From assembly GCA_002105175.1 (NCBI GenBank), contig MCGE01000009.1, positions 1,488,001-1,552,000 of the forward strand: a stretch of 64,000 nt of DNA, read 5' to 3'. The position numbers and the translations under genes are program-made. The notes beneath the pieces are model-generated. The model made no database searches and was not told the DNA's origin. It was given only the letters and a program-made list of their open reading frames with translations. Position 1 is the stretch's first letter; every line of letters starts with the position of its first letter. Below, piece after piece: positions 11,061 through 21,777 of this stretch. Source of the DNA: Absidia repens. Lineage: Eukaryota > Mucoromycota > Mucoromycetes > Mucorales > Cunninghamellaceae.

Positions 11061-12449
11061 TCAATCCAATAATAAATCATCCGGACCCTTCAACAAACTG
11101 ACCACATAGGATGCAGACAAAACGCTTAAAAAACGGCACCATTTCATACCCGAGTGACACAAGTGGTCAATATAAGGAGATGTGGATGATATGGGTGATG
11201 ATGATGATCCACGCGTTGATTCAGATGATAAATTTATTGTTGATCCAACGGAAGAAGAGGGTAAATCCATACTCGTATCCCGGAGCCGATGCCGCCTCGT
11301 CGGTGATGCCAGATCAATTTCTGAAGATTGTACGGGCTGATCTAGTAAAAAGGCCATGTCTTGAAAAAATGACTCGTCACAATCGTCAAAATCATTCAAG
11401 TCTTTCACTATTGCGTCCATTTGATCCAAAAGTCCATTCGCTACTGTGTCGTCATTAGGAATAGGTGGATGTCCGTACCGATATGAACCAATATTGCTGA
11501 TATCATCGCTAAAATCGAAATCAGATGTATTGTCATCCATCATTCTTGTGCCATAGTATGAAAACGAAACATTTGCGTTGTCGTCATATTGATAGTTATA
11601 TGCTGGTAATGATGGCCGGTAGCAAGGTGAGCAAGGAGAGGGTGATGGTGGCGAAGAAAGGATTGACGTGGGTGGGGAAGTTTCCATTGTATCGAGAGGA
11701 TGCATTGCTATCGCAGTTTGTTGTAGATTCAACTGTTGTCTTGGTAACGATGATACTGATGCTGCACTGGCAATGGCAAGGTCTGCTAATACACTATCTT
11801 GATCATCTGGTTTGTTCATATGCTGTTGGCGGTACTGATATCGTTGGCGGTGATACTTTACGCGGAGTCTACGGTGATAACGGTGAAGTTGTTGGTCGCT
11901 CATTGGTGGTTTTTTTTCTGGTTCTGATGCTGCAGTAGCGCATAAATCACCTCCGGTGCTACAAATCTCGTCCGCATTGCTGTGGTCGCTATCCATGTCG
12001 GTAAATTCGCTGATGCTGCTGTTATTATTGCTACTAATGGATCTACTGCTGAATAGGGATGGTACCATGGAGAAGGAGGAATGTCGTGACATACTTGCTG
12101 CATCGTGATTGTCGTTCATGGTATCTATTTCCATGGCGTGGTCACTTTTGATGGTTGACGGGAATCCCTGGTGTAACATGACTTTTTGATAGAGCTTGCA
12201 TTGAATTTCCAAAAGCTCCATTTGTTGATGCTGCTGTCCAATATCAAAATCCTGTAAACGTTGTGTTGTTGACATTGCGTGGGAGAGTTGATCATACAGA
12301 CACTTTGACTGGGTTTGAATATTCTCCAGCCCTGCCATCATATCAGAAAGTTGCTCTTCCAGTTGGAGTCGTCGTAATCGTGTTGTTGCTTGTTGAATAA
12401 GGTTTTTCTGTTGAATGTCATTTTCCATAATTGTTGTTGTTATTGTCAT
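11061..12449 (-). CDS. Orphan intronless protein with N-terminal coiled coil
   Basis: Not recognised. A single uninterrupted 462-residue frame, unusual here because nearly every neighbour has introns. Seen: an N-terminal charged, leucine-rich helix (about residues 10-75, LRRLQLEEQLSDMMAGLENI) likely to form a coiled coil; a long Ser/Asn/Asp-rich low-complexity middle with a His/Arg/Tyr-rich patch (LHRYHRRLRVKYHRQRYQYR); acidic segments with DFDFSDD and DLNDFDDCDESFFQD; and a C-terminal hydrophobic helix (LSVLSASYVVSLL) followed by GPDDLLLD. Composition suggests a regulatory or adaptor protein, possibly transcriptional. A second ATG eight codons in (MENDIQQ) is an alternative start. C-terminal targeting to a membrane or partner is inference. 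It converges on VMA10. Confidence 0.7.
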   Translation of the reverse strand: MTITTTIMENDIQQKNLIQQATTRLRRLQLEEQLSDMMAGLENIQTQSKCLYDQLSHAMSTTQRLQDFDIGQQHQQMELLEIQCKLYQKVMLHQGFPSTIKSDHAMEIDTMNDNHDAASMSRHSSFSMVPSLFSSRSISSNNNSSISEFTDMDSDHSNADEICSTGGDLCATAASEPEKKPPMSDQQLHRYHRRLRVKYHRQRYQYRQQHMNKPDDQDSVLADLAIASAASVSSLPRQQLNLQQTAIAMHPLDTMETSPPTSILSSPPSPSPCSPCYRPSLPAYNYQYDDNANVSFSYYGTRMMDDNTSDFDFSDDISNIGSYRYGHPPIPNDDTVANGLLDQMDAIVKDLNDFDDCDESFFQDMAFLLDQPVQSSEIDLASPTRRHRLRDTSMDLPSSSVGSTINLSSESTRGSSSSPISSTSPYIDHLCHSGMKWCRFLSVLSASYVVSLLKGPDDLLLD

Positions 12450-13459
12450 TTTGAGTTCTAAATAAAAGGTATTTGGAAAATGAATATCATGACCTCTTTT
12501 CTTTTTATATCGTTCCCCTTTTTTTACCCTCGTTGGTTTCCCCCCTCCCCCTTATTCATCATCCCCCCCCAAAAAAAAGAAGACAGAAACAAGGTAACAT
12601 CCCCCCACTCCCCTTCCGCACCCGCTTCTAAATAGAATCTTTTTTTCATTCGGTGCTTACCAAATTATTAATCTTTCTTTATTTGTTCGAATATAAAAAA
12701 AAAAAAAAAACGAGAGAGAAGAAAAAAGTGAAAGAAAGAAAAAAATTAGTTAAAATATGAAAAATAATCCCAAATGTCTATGATATTTAAACCCCGCAAT
12801 TCCAGGAGCAATATCAGCTAAAACAATCATAAACATTTAACACTGTAAATAAAAACCTAGCATCAAAAACGATCAAAGTATTTCAACACAAATCGTTATG
12901 CACACTTGAACTAATCTAAAATTGACCTAAATTAATATGATTACACTTCCTGGAGAGAATCCCTAAAAAAAATCCGATTTCTGTTTTAGCCACCTCCATA
13001 ATTTTACCTTACATTTCATCTAAAGTTTCTTTGGTATCATGTTGTTTCCATTCATGAGCAGCAGCCATTAATCCTTAATGAGATAGATTTTTTTTTTTTG
13101 GCAGTGATTCCCAAATATACATATATATATATATATATATATTAAAACCAAACTTACATTGACAGCCGTTCATTCTTCATGCATAAAATAGATATTGCAG
13201 ATCCGTTCAATCAGTTTCAATTGTGTCTTTTTCGCTTGCGCCATATTTGATCTAACGCCACTTTCGAATATGTTCAGGTTCTTGCTCGGAACACATTTTC
13301 TAACTTCGTAATTGCTGATAGAATACAGCAGGAACACATAATAACGATATCAACGGAAAAACGAAATCTCCTCGTTATTATGGGAAATATCGTTAATATA
13401 AAGTGTGTTTCTATCCTATATCCAGCAAGGCGAACCTTTCCCTGGTTTTTTCATTGAAA

Positions 13460-14560
13460 TGAAAAAGGTTACCAAAAAAGATTTCGAACCCAGTCTTGTG
13501 GATTTTTTTATTATTTACGTGCATCCTTATTTTTTTTTTCTCTTCTCTTTTTCTTCTTTTCCTTCTTTAATACTTCACAATTGTGGCCCTATATGGTTTT
13601 ACGGTGATCTTAGATTAGTTTCAGGACTAGTTCAGAAGGGGTTTCTGACCAGGGATTACAACATGTATGGGAAACCCTTTTATTTTGGATTCAGGATTTA
13701 GGACCGCCCATTAGTAGGCTTTTTGGAGCCTACATTAGCTTTATGTAGTGTTAGTTTGTTATAGCTTGTTTTTATGTATGAATAAAAGTGTCTCTTTTAC
13801 CATCGCCTTGTTATATTACAATAAAAGATATCCATTTATAGTCCATCTCGTACCTTATCTTCCGTATACAGTATATTATATCCCTTTTTAAAATAGCCCC
13901 TTTAGATTAGTATTGGCTATTTTTGAGGTCTCCGCAGTAGTCACTCTCATGCTACGTTCAATAAATCCATTGTAGCGTGTTACTGGCATGTTTTACAGCT
14001 GGCGATATTTTGTTGGTCGATTTTATCGTTTTTACTGTATTTTGCCAGCAGTTAGGGTTTATCTGACGACAGATTGAGAAAATGCGAGAAATACGAGCTG
14101 CCCGGAATTATACTAAAACCAGTTGTCTTTTGAGTGCACTAGGAATCTATACAAAATATGCTTGCCTTTTCATTATCTTTCATTTGAAAAATTAAAGTCG
14201 ATCAGACCGCTGGTTGGAGCATATCGATCATTTTCGTCAAAATTTAATTGTCGATGCTCTAGAATGGCTCCACACACCTTCAAGACACTACTGAATTCCA
14301 ATTCACGGTTTGAGAAAGGTCATTAGGAAGTCAAGTTCCATGTTTAGGTTTTACCGTAGGCCTCTACCTCTCCAAATCTTAATACCAATTTTTTGAAGTC
14401 AAATCGAAGTGCTCTCTTGGGTCTACATTAATAGCTCAAAGTTCCATCTATCATTATAGAAAAGGAGGGTCCGTCCAAATCCGTTTACAATCTCGCCCAC
14501 CCCATGCTAAAAATCGATGATGACTACAACGTCCAAAAAAAAAATCTCGTTAGTCGAATT
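13460..14560 (+). repeat. Dispersed repeat copy 2 (tail type 2)
   Basis: Shares with the copy at 35670 a T/C-rich head, CGGTGATCTTAGATTAG, TTCAGGACTAGTTCAGAAGG, CAGGGATTACAACATG, a GAATAAAA signal, AATAAAAGATATCC, and a distinct tail: GAATTATACTAAAACC, TTTTCATTATCT and AAGTCGATC. The tail differs from that of the copies at 4026 and 41965. Ends are approximate. Confidence 0.75.
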
Positions 14561-14999
14561 ATGATATGTCACGACAATTTGCAGCAAAGTACAGCATTGT
14601 TATCATATTAGAGGATTTACATACAAGACCATTCATCTAAGCTTAGATGTTTCAATGTCTTGCGAAAATAAAATAACTATAAGCATTTAATGTCAATCGA
14701 TGCTGGGAAAATTTGACTGAGGAGACTTAAAATTGAATCGCTTTCAGACGGGGAAATTTCCCAAAAATGGAAGGTTTAATATAAACCTCACTGTTCCACC
14801 CAGTCCCTGTAAAACTATCTTGAAGCTGTTGTATATTATACAGTGTATGTTCTTATTAATTAGTTTAAATATATATGAGGTTATATGATACAGACTTCTT
14901 GATCGAAGCATGCTTGGAAGGAACGCCAACTAACGAAGTGATGGTGGCTGGTCAAAAAAGTCTCCACAATATCATTATCGTATATGGCATAGGATAATA

Positions 15000-15710
15000 T
15001 TTAATTCATATCTTATCATACATATCATATCATATTATACGCCAAAAAAAAAAAGAGAAGATTGCTCAATATCTCATCAGTCAGATAATAAATGTTGATA
15101 GTTAAAAAATGAAGATATATTTTATGGAATCATAAGCAAAAAGCTGTGACGGTCAACAGCAAACAGGGAATCTAATGAAGTTAACATGAGAGAGACTGAT
15201 GCGAGATTTGGAGAATGTTCAACACTATTCTAAAGGAATATTTTTAAAAGGAAACTAAATATACTGTGCAAAGCATAAGAAGGACTCATGAGGTATCTTT
15301 CATTGAAGCACAACATCTGCCAACACTAATCTAAAGGAGCGACGGGAAGTACCGTACAATACATGAGAGACTAATGGCACATTTTTTACTGAAGTATTTT
15401 AAAAGGAACATATTTTATTCAGATATAGATTCAAACTATGGATAAAATAATACTAAACTACGCCAATGAAGGCTCCACAAAGCTAACTAATGGTAGTCCT
15501 AAATCCTAGATCCAAAATGAAAGGGTTTCCCCATGCATCTTGTCATCCCTGTTCTGAAAACGCTTCTAAACTAGTCCTGGCACTAATCTAAGTCCACGAT
15601 CACCCCATAGGGGAACCAATTGTGATGAATTATGGAAAGAAAAAAAGAAAAGAGAGAGGGAAAAACTGAGCACAGGCAAAATAAAAATTCACGTGTGCGG
15701 GATTTTAAAC
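15000..15710 (-). repeat. Dispersed repeat copy 3, reverse orientation
   Basis: Reading the reverse strand from 15710: GTTTAAAATCCCGCACAC, GTGAATTTTTATTTT, GATCGTGGACTTAGATTAG, AGTGCCAGGACTAGTTTAGA, ATGCATGGGGAAACCC, TTTCATTTTGGATCTAGGAT, then GTCTCTCTCATG. Copy 2 lies about 0.5-1.5 kb away in the opposite orientation. The lower end is approximate. Confidence 0.75.
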
Positions 15711-16502
15711 TTTGTTTGGGTGGATGGATTGGCAACTTTTTCATTGATGGATACAAGAACAAAACCCTCATTTCTGCTTGTCTCTTTTAAACCTCCTCCC
15801 CGCTAATTCAATAACGACTATCTCTTCTCCTGACAATAATCTCCAGCATGATGGGTATATTTTCTTTTCTTGATGGGATTATGGTGATTGGTGATTTTTA
15901 ATGGCATTGTTTTATCTGTTACAATTGGTCTCTTTCTCTCTCTCTCACTCCCCTTATCATGGATTTCCTGTTTTACCTATTATGGCTTGCCTTGATAATA
16001 GACTATATTTATTATTTTCTTTTTTTTCTGGTTTAGATTAGTAGTTATTTTTCATTTATCTATTAAAAATCTTGTTGAATAAAGGTTATGAGTCAAATCA
16101 AAATATTTGGGGAGTATGTGCTCGATAATGGCTTCCAATATCTGTTGATATATGTAATAATTGTTTATGTCAATGATATAATAGGATGGTGGTGGATGAT
16201 GGTTACCGACGACTGCGCTATTACATTGATTGACTTTGTGTTGAATAATCAGGAGATTGTTACTGACTACATTTCTCACGATTTTGTTCTTGAATGAAGG
16301 GAAAACCAGCAATCAGTATAGTATGATACAGTATTAAGGAAGGGTATCCGGTCACTATCTTGTTGACTTGGGGTGGGAAACGTACATACTGTGAGAAGAA
16401 TTGAAAAATCAAAAAACGTATAAAAGAAGGCTACTTCATTCTTGCAGAAAAAAAAAAGCCATCACTTTTTCAAGTACCTTTTCTCTCTTACTTATCTTTG
16501 CT

Positions 16503-17678
16503 ATGTCTTCTCAACAAGTTTGTGTTATTGCCAACGTCGATTCTCAAGTTGGATATGCTTTGGCTTATCGTTTTTTGGAAGGAAACCGCAAGCACCGTGG
16601 TGGCAATGAAAACCAATGCAATTTCCGTCTCTTGTGCCGCAACAAGGAAGGTTTGGATCAACTGGCTCATCTAGGTGGTGACATTCGTCAAGTGGATTAT
16701 AATCGAGAAGATCAACTTCGTGAAGAATTGAAGAATGCCAAGGTAGTTATTTTTGTTCCAGAACATGACAACCAACGTGTCCAACAAGGCGAAAATATCA
16801 TCAAGGCTGCTAAAAATGAAAATGTGAACCATTTATGCATGATTTCCATGTAAGTGTTTGAAGCTCCGATATGATCCTTGCAATATGTTTAATTTTTTTT
16901 TTTTTTTTTTTTTTTTGCAAGTCTGGGCGTGGATAAGACTTCCAATGATCACCAGTTTTATCATTTGGATCAGTATCGTCAATTGGAACAAAAAGTCCAG
17001 GAAATTATGGGTGGTCAAGAAAAATCGTCCATCGTCCGTGTGGGCATGCTTAGTCAAATGTTCTACTGTATGGCTCCTAGCATTGAAGGTCATGGTACTC
17101 TGCGTTTACCCATCAAAAAGGACAAGAAGTGGTCTACTGTTGATTTGAATGAAGTGGTGGAGGCCATTACCAAGTTGGCTCATGAAAATCGCCAAGGAAA
17201 CCAAGGCTTTGCTGAAACTCTTAATAATCTTGTCTCTGGCAGCGGTCATCAACAAAAGCAACTGTATCAATTCACTGCACACCGAAATGTTAGTATGGAA
17301 GAAATGGTGCAACAAATTAGTCAAGGCTTGGGTCGTAAGGATATCAAATATGAACAAGCTGATCGTGAAGACATCAAGCGCATGTTACATGAATTACGTG
17401 AAGACAAGCGATTCAAGGAAAGACCTCGCCCTTCTCAAAATGATAACAATGGTGGTGGTACTGGAAGTAATGGTCGTCAGGATTCTCCTTCTACTTTTCC
17501 TCTTGGTCGTTATTTGACTGATGCCTTCATTGATACTATTTTGGAATTCTGGGAACTAGTGAATCAAGGACGCATGGACATTGTTACTGACGATTTGAAG
17601 CAAATCTTGGGTCGCAATCCTAGTGACATTACTTCTTTCTTCAAGAACAATCGTGACCAATTCCGTGATCTCCGGTGA
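16503..17678 (+). CDS. NmrA-like NAD(P)-binding family protein
   Basis: Two exons, 16503-16849 and 16922-17678, join in phase (ATT TCC AT then T CTG GGC) to 367 residues. Seen: an N-terminal Rossmann-like start (QQVCVIANVDSQVGYALAY), an acidic/basic nucleotide-loop region (FRLLCRNKEGLDQL, IRQVDYNREDQL), AKVVIFVPEHDNQRV, VNHLCMISILGVDKTS, and a substrate-side domain (VRVGMLSQMFYCMAPS, LNEVVEAITKLA). This layout matches NmrA/HSCARG proteins, atypical short-chain dehydrogenase relatives that often act as redox sensors in gene regulation. Oddities: the glycine motif is degenerate (NVDSQVG instead of GATGxxG), so cofactor binding may be weak, and a Gly/Asn-rich insert (GGGTGSNGRQ) precedes the last 60 residues. 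The start is the first ATG after a C/T-rich leader. Confidence 0.75.
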
Positions 17679-18390
17679 ATTTTTTTGACATGACACCTCC
17701 CCATTCAAATTCTCCCTCAACTATTTTTAGCTGATTTTAGTTTATGTTTCTTTTTTTATATCTTTTTGGATTTGGATCGCCCCATTTTGATACTTCTTTT
17801 TCAATTTTCATTGGGAGAGGGATTTTATAATAAAAATTTCTTTTTTTTTTTTTTATTAAAAACTTATTGCCACGTGCTTGAAATTCATCCTCCACTAGTA
17901 AAAAAAAAATATGCATTTGGGTGCTCTTTGAATTTTCTGCGTCAAATTTTGAACGTCCGATATACTGTTTTATTTTCATTGCTTCTTGTACTCTTTAAGT
18001 AGGTGTTAAAGTAAACAAAAAGAAAAATCATATATAATTGACACATCATATGAGCTATAATTTATTCATTAGTTTAGGTTGACTTTACAACAAATTAAAA
18101 GAACGGTTTGTGACAAACTCAACTCGAGCATAGTCCGATTATAGTAACTATGACGAAATTATGGATCTTTCCCATAAGAGTCTCGCCCGCTCTTTTTTTT
18201 CGCTGTGACTTTTGAAAAAAAAAAAAAAAAATTCGACCTCCCTCTTTTCTCTATTCAACATTTCTCTTCTTCCTTTTTATTTATTTATTATTGAATCCCC
18301 TTCTTCTGTATCCTATACGTCATTACCAAAGTTTGTAACAAACTCATCCCAAGTGGTCATCTTTGTACATCTCCAAACTCTGCGTCTATT
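17679..18390. other. Intergenic: NmrA gene 3-prime UTR and phosphatase promoter
   Basis: T-rich; AATAAAAATTTC near 17829 is a candidate polyadenylation signal. A T/C-rich leader with an A17 tract near 18215-18231 precedes the phosphatase start. No gene seen. Confidence 0.5.
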
Positions 18391-21325
18391 ATGAGCATTG
18401 CATTTGAATCGCCAAGTCAAAGGCGACAAGCTAGTGATGCCTACTTCACACCCATGACGGTGCCGAACTCAATGCTGACGACAAACTCTTCCTCCTCTTC
18501 CTCCTCCGCCTCCGCTAGCACTTCAGCCATGTCAAACCATAATGGCTCCAACAGCTCCAACAACAGTAACGAGGATGAAGGTGGAGGTAGTACCACTCCT
18601 TATTTCACTGCACCGATAAGCCCTATGATTCACCAGGATTTTTTGAACGCCATCCACCAACGCCATTCTTCACAACCTACCGTCTTTACACCTACCTTCG
18701 ACAAAAAGCCCACTGTTTCATTTGCTGCTACTGGAGGTGGATCTATTGCCGACCGAAGAAGAGCAGCTAGACAACAAGCGTTATTGAACATGCCAACTAC
18801 TGCTCCTTCATCACCTCCATCGATGCCTCCGAATCATTTGACACCCTCATCATCACCACTCTCTTCAACTGGGCTTTTACCTATTCAGTCTGAACAATTG
18901 GCGAACTATTTATCACAACAACAAACATCTACTCTTGTCCTGGACGTGCGGTCATTTGTACAATTTTCTCATGCTCGTATACGTCAAGCCATCAATGTAT
19001 CTATTCCCAACACTATATTAAAACGACCTACATTCACTATGGAAAAGGTGTATGAAGCTATCATGGAAGCTGATCGTGCCCGTCTCAAGCAATGGCCCTC
19101 TCATGCCGTAGTGGTATTTTATGATCAATCGTCAATGGTAGCCCTCGATCAATGTGCAACCTCCTACTTAGCCAACAAGATGATTCATGCAGGCTTCAAT
19201 GGCTCATTATTTTATCTCCAAGGTAAACTCTTTAATACAATATGGGGCGTATGTGTGTATGAGAGAGGAGGGAGAGGGAGAAGGAGGACGAAGAATATTT
19301 ATGTTGCTAAAAAAACTATCAATCAACTAACTGCATTTTATCACTATTATTATAGGTGGTCTTGATGCTTTCCAATCATTATATCCTGATTTATGTATAG
19401 CTTCACCACTACCACCCAGTACAAATGGTCAAACGTCCAATTCACTGCCTTTTTTACGTAACAAAATCGTCAATGGAATGAAAACACCGTCATTGCACCT
19501 GGGCTCACTACCACCTGCTTCTTCTGCCCCCTTAAATCTTGGTCCATACACAGCCCCTATGCCTCACTTTGAAAATCAAGCATTCAACCCCTTTTTCTCG
19601 AACATTCGTCAAAACATGGAGTTATCTCATGGTCCAATCAAAGAACGCTTCCCTATTCGTCTACCTGATCATTGTCATCCTGTGCTACTTGACGATCCTG
19701 ATCATACTCTGCTGATCGAAATGGATGCTTTGAATCCCACGCCTCGACTGGTTGCTGGTGCTACTCTCAATTCACAACAAGAAGGAAAACATGTTTTCAA
19801 GGCACCTCGCTGGTTGCAAAATACTATGGTAGATTATAAAACGTTGGAAATTGGTACTGTTTCTCTGGCAGAATTATACGAAGTAAGTGCACCAAAAAAA
19901 AAAAAAAAAAAAAAAAGGGAAAAAAACCCAATTTATTGACTCAGTATTTTGATTATTGTTAGAAATTGGAACGAACTGAACAACGTCGATTACAAAATAT
20001 CATGCACTTCCATTCAAAAGATACCACTACTGACCCATCTGACTACCCTCTTAGCATTGTCGCCGGGATTGAAATGGGGGCATTAAATCGATATACAAAC
20101 ATTTGGCCTTTTGGTAAGTCTTAGACACCGTCCCCCCTTCCACACACACTCTTCTTATCACGTTATCGCACTATACATATATTCTAACGCCTCTTTTTTC
20201 TTTCTTTTACAATTACTAATAACGCAGAATACACACGTGTCAAGATACAAGATACCCCTAGTGGATCGACAGGTTATATTAATGCCAGTTTTATTCAATA
20301 TTATCAACAAGAAGCAAGTGCTGTTTCTCCAACTCACTCATCTCCTTCCAATCTTACTTCCACACCACCGTCTTCCTCCAAAATGACCACGTCTTCACCA
20401 TTGTCAACTGTATCTACCATTCCATCTCCTTCGCCAACCTCCCCTGCTAACTCTACCAACACTGGAGTCACCTCACCGAGTCACTCGCCATCGTCCGGTC
20501 AAGTCAATCCTGTTTGTCTCAAGATGATGAAATCATCACATTGGTATCAACAACCTTATCGACGCTATATCTCCACACAAGGACCTCTACCTTCCACATT
20601 TGATGATTTCTGGCAAGTGGTATGGGAACAAAATTCTCGAGTGGTGGTGATGCTAACCAAGGAAGAAGAAATGAACAAGGTAATACATACAAACAGAGGA
20701 ATGAGACATATATCTATAACATTGGAATTGACCACATTCATTTTTTTAGATCAAATGTCATCGATACTGGCCTTCAGAATTGAATCAATCAATACAATAT
20801 GGATCTACTCGTTTGACATTGACAGCAGAAAGGGAACACAAGGTAGCAGCTTCTGATTGGAAAGAAGATGTGATCTATGAACGAGAATTCCTAGTGGAGA
20901 AATCAGGTCAGTCGGCTCGGCATATTACACAACTACATTATACTGGATGGATGGATTACGGTGTACCGGACAATCCACTGGGTACGTTACAGTTGGTGCA
21001 ACTGGCCGATCGAGCACAACGACGGTATGAATCAGCATCAACAGATCAGCAAGTTATCGGTCCCATGGTGATTCATTGCTCTGCAGGTTGCGGTCGGTCG
21101 GGCGCATTCTGTGCCATTGATACTGTGCTTCGTCGCTTGACTCTCGCTGACCAACAACAACAACAATGTACTGCTGATGCTTTGTGGGATATCATCTTTA
21201 GGTTTAGGGAGCAGCGGCTCTCCATGGTACAAACGCTACGTCAATTTGTCTTTTGTTATGAAGTGGTCTGGTGGTGGTTCTTGGGCTATGGCCGGCAGCA
21301 AAATCAAGATGACATGGAATTTTAG
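18391..21325 (+). CDS. Rhodanese-like plus protein tyrosine phosphatase (Pyp1/Pyp2-type)
   Basis: Five exons, 18391-19222, 19356-19882, 19963-20113, 20228-20679 and 20750-21325, give 845 residues. Seen: a Ser-rich N-terminus; a rhodanese/CDC25-like domain at about 165-300 ([48 protein letters not shown]) without a cysteine at the expected loop; then a PTP domain with [32 protein letters not shown], a WPD-loop variant WMDYGVP (Asp about 723) and the P-loop [10 protein letters not shown] (Cys about 764, Arg about 770). Known: this architecture matches fission yeast Pyp1/Pyp2 and MAP-kinase-directed PTPs, where the rhodanese part docks the kinase. Inferred role: dephosphorylation of a stress MAP kinase. 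A Ser/Thr/Pro insert of about 75 residues interrupts the PTP domain after [12 protein letters not shown]. Confidence 0.88.
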
Positions 21326-21777
21326 ACCCTTCTGTTTTATTTAGTTAGTTTTTTACTTTTTTTTTTGTCTTTTTTTTTCTTCTTTTTTTGTATCCTTTTC
21401 AAAATCCATTTACCCATATTTTATTTATTCACGCACATCATCTCCATTATCCGCACTTAGTTATCTCATTGAAACATACTCCCTCGTCATTTGCCTCTTT
21501 ATGAAAGTCGTCTTTTTCTTTTTTGGCAACTGAAAATAAAACAGTACAATAAAATTGCCTTTTTTTATTTTTATTTATTTATTTTATTTTTTTGACAAAT
21601 GTAAGTGGAATCAGCATATTGGGCTCAGTTCTGAACGACTTCTGCCACATTTAGCGTTTCGACTGTATCGAAATTTAGACGCCGCAGTATTCGAAAAATC
21701 CGTGGACCTACTTCCCATTCTATTTTTTTCTTTCTGTTGAAACATATTTTCCTCTTTATATCCTTTTACCCTACGTT
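21326..21777. other. Intergenic: phosphatase 3-prime UTR and promoter of giant gene
   Basis: T-rich UTR with AAAATAAAAC near 21534 and ACAATAAAAT near 21546, followed by about 230 bp before the next start codon. No gene seen. Confidence 0.5.

Larger units (their letters stand above)
12450..16502. other. 4-kb gene-poor block with inverted repeat copies
   Basis: Upstream of the orphan gene lie a C-rich leader and TTTAAACCCCGC at 12786-12797; an (AT)n run lies near 13120-13141. The middle is filled by a plus-strand repeat copy (from about 13460) and a minus-strand copy (about 15000-15710). The right end is the promoter region of the NmrA-like gene. ORFs inside are short and not conserved between repeat copies. 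Confidence 0.6.

Noticed and set aside
11111..11938. Open frames antisense to the orphan gene
   Set aside because: They mirror the low-complexity composition of the minus-strand gene and lack start context and codon bias.
16088..16297. Open frame upstream of the NmrA-like gene
   Set aside because: AT-driven composition with no family pattern; probably promoter or UTR sequence.
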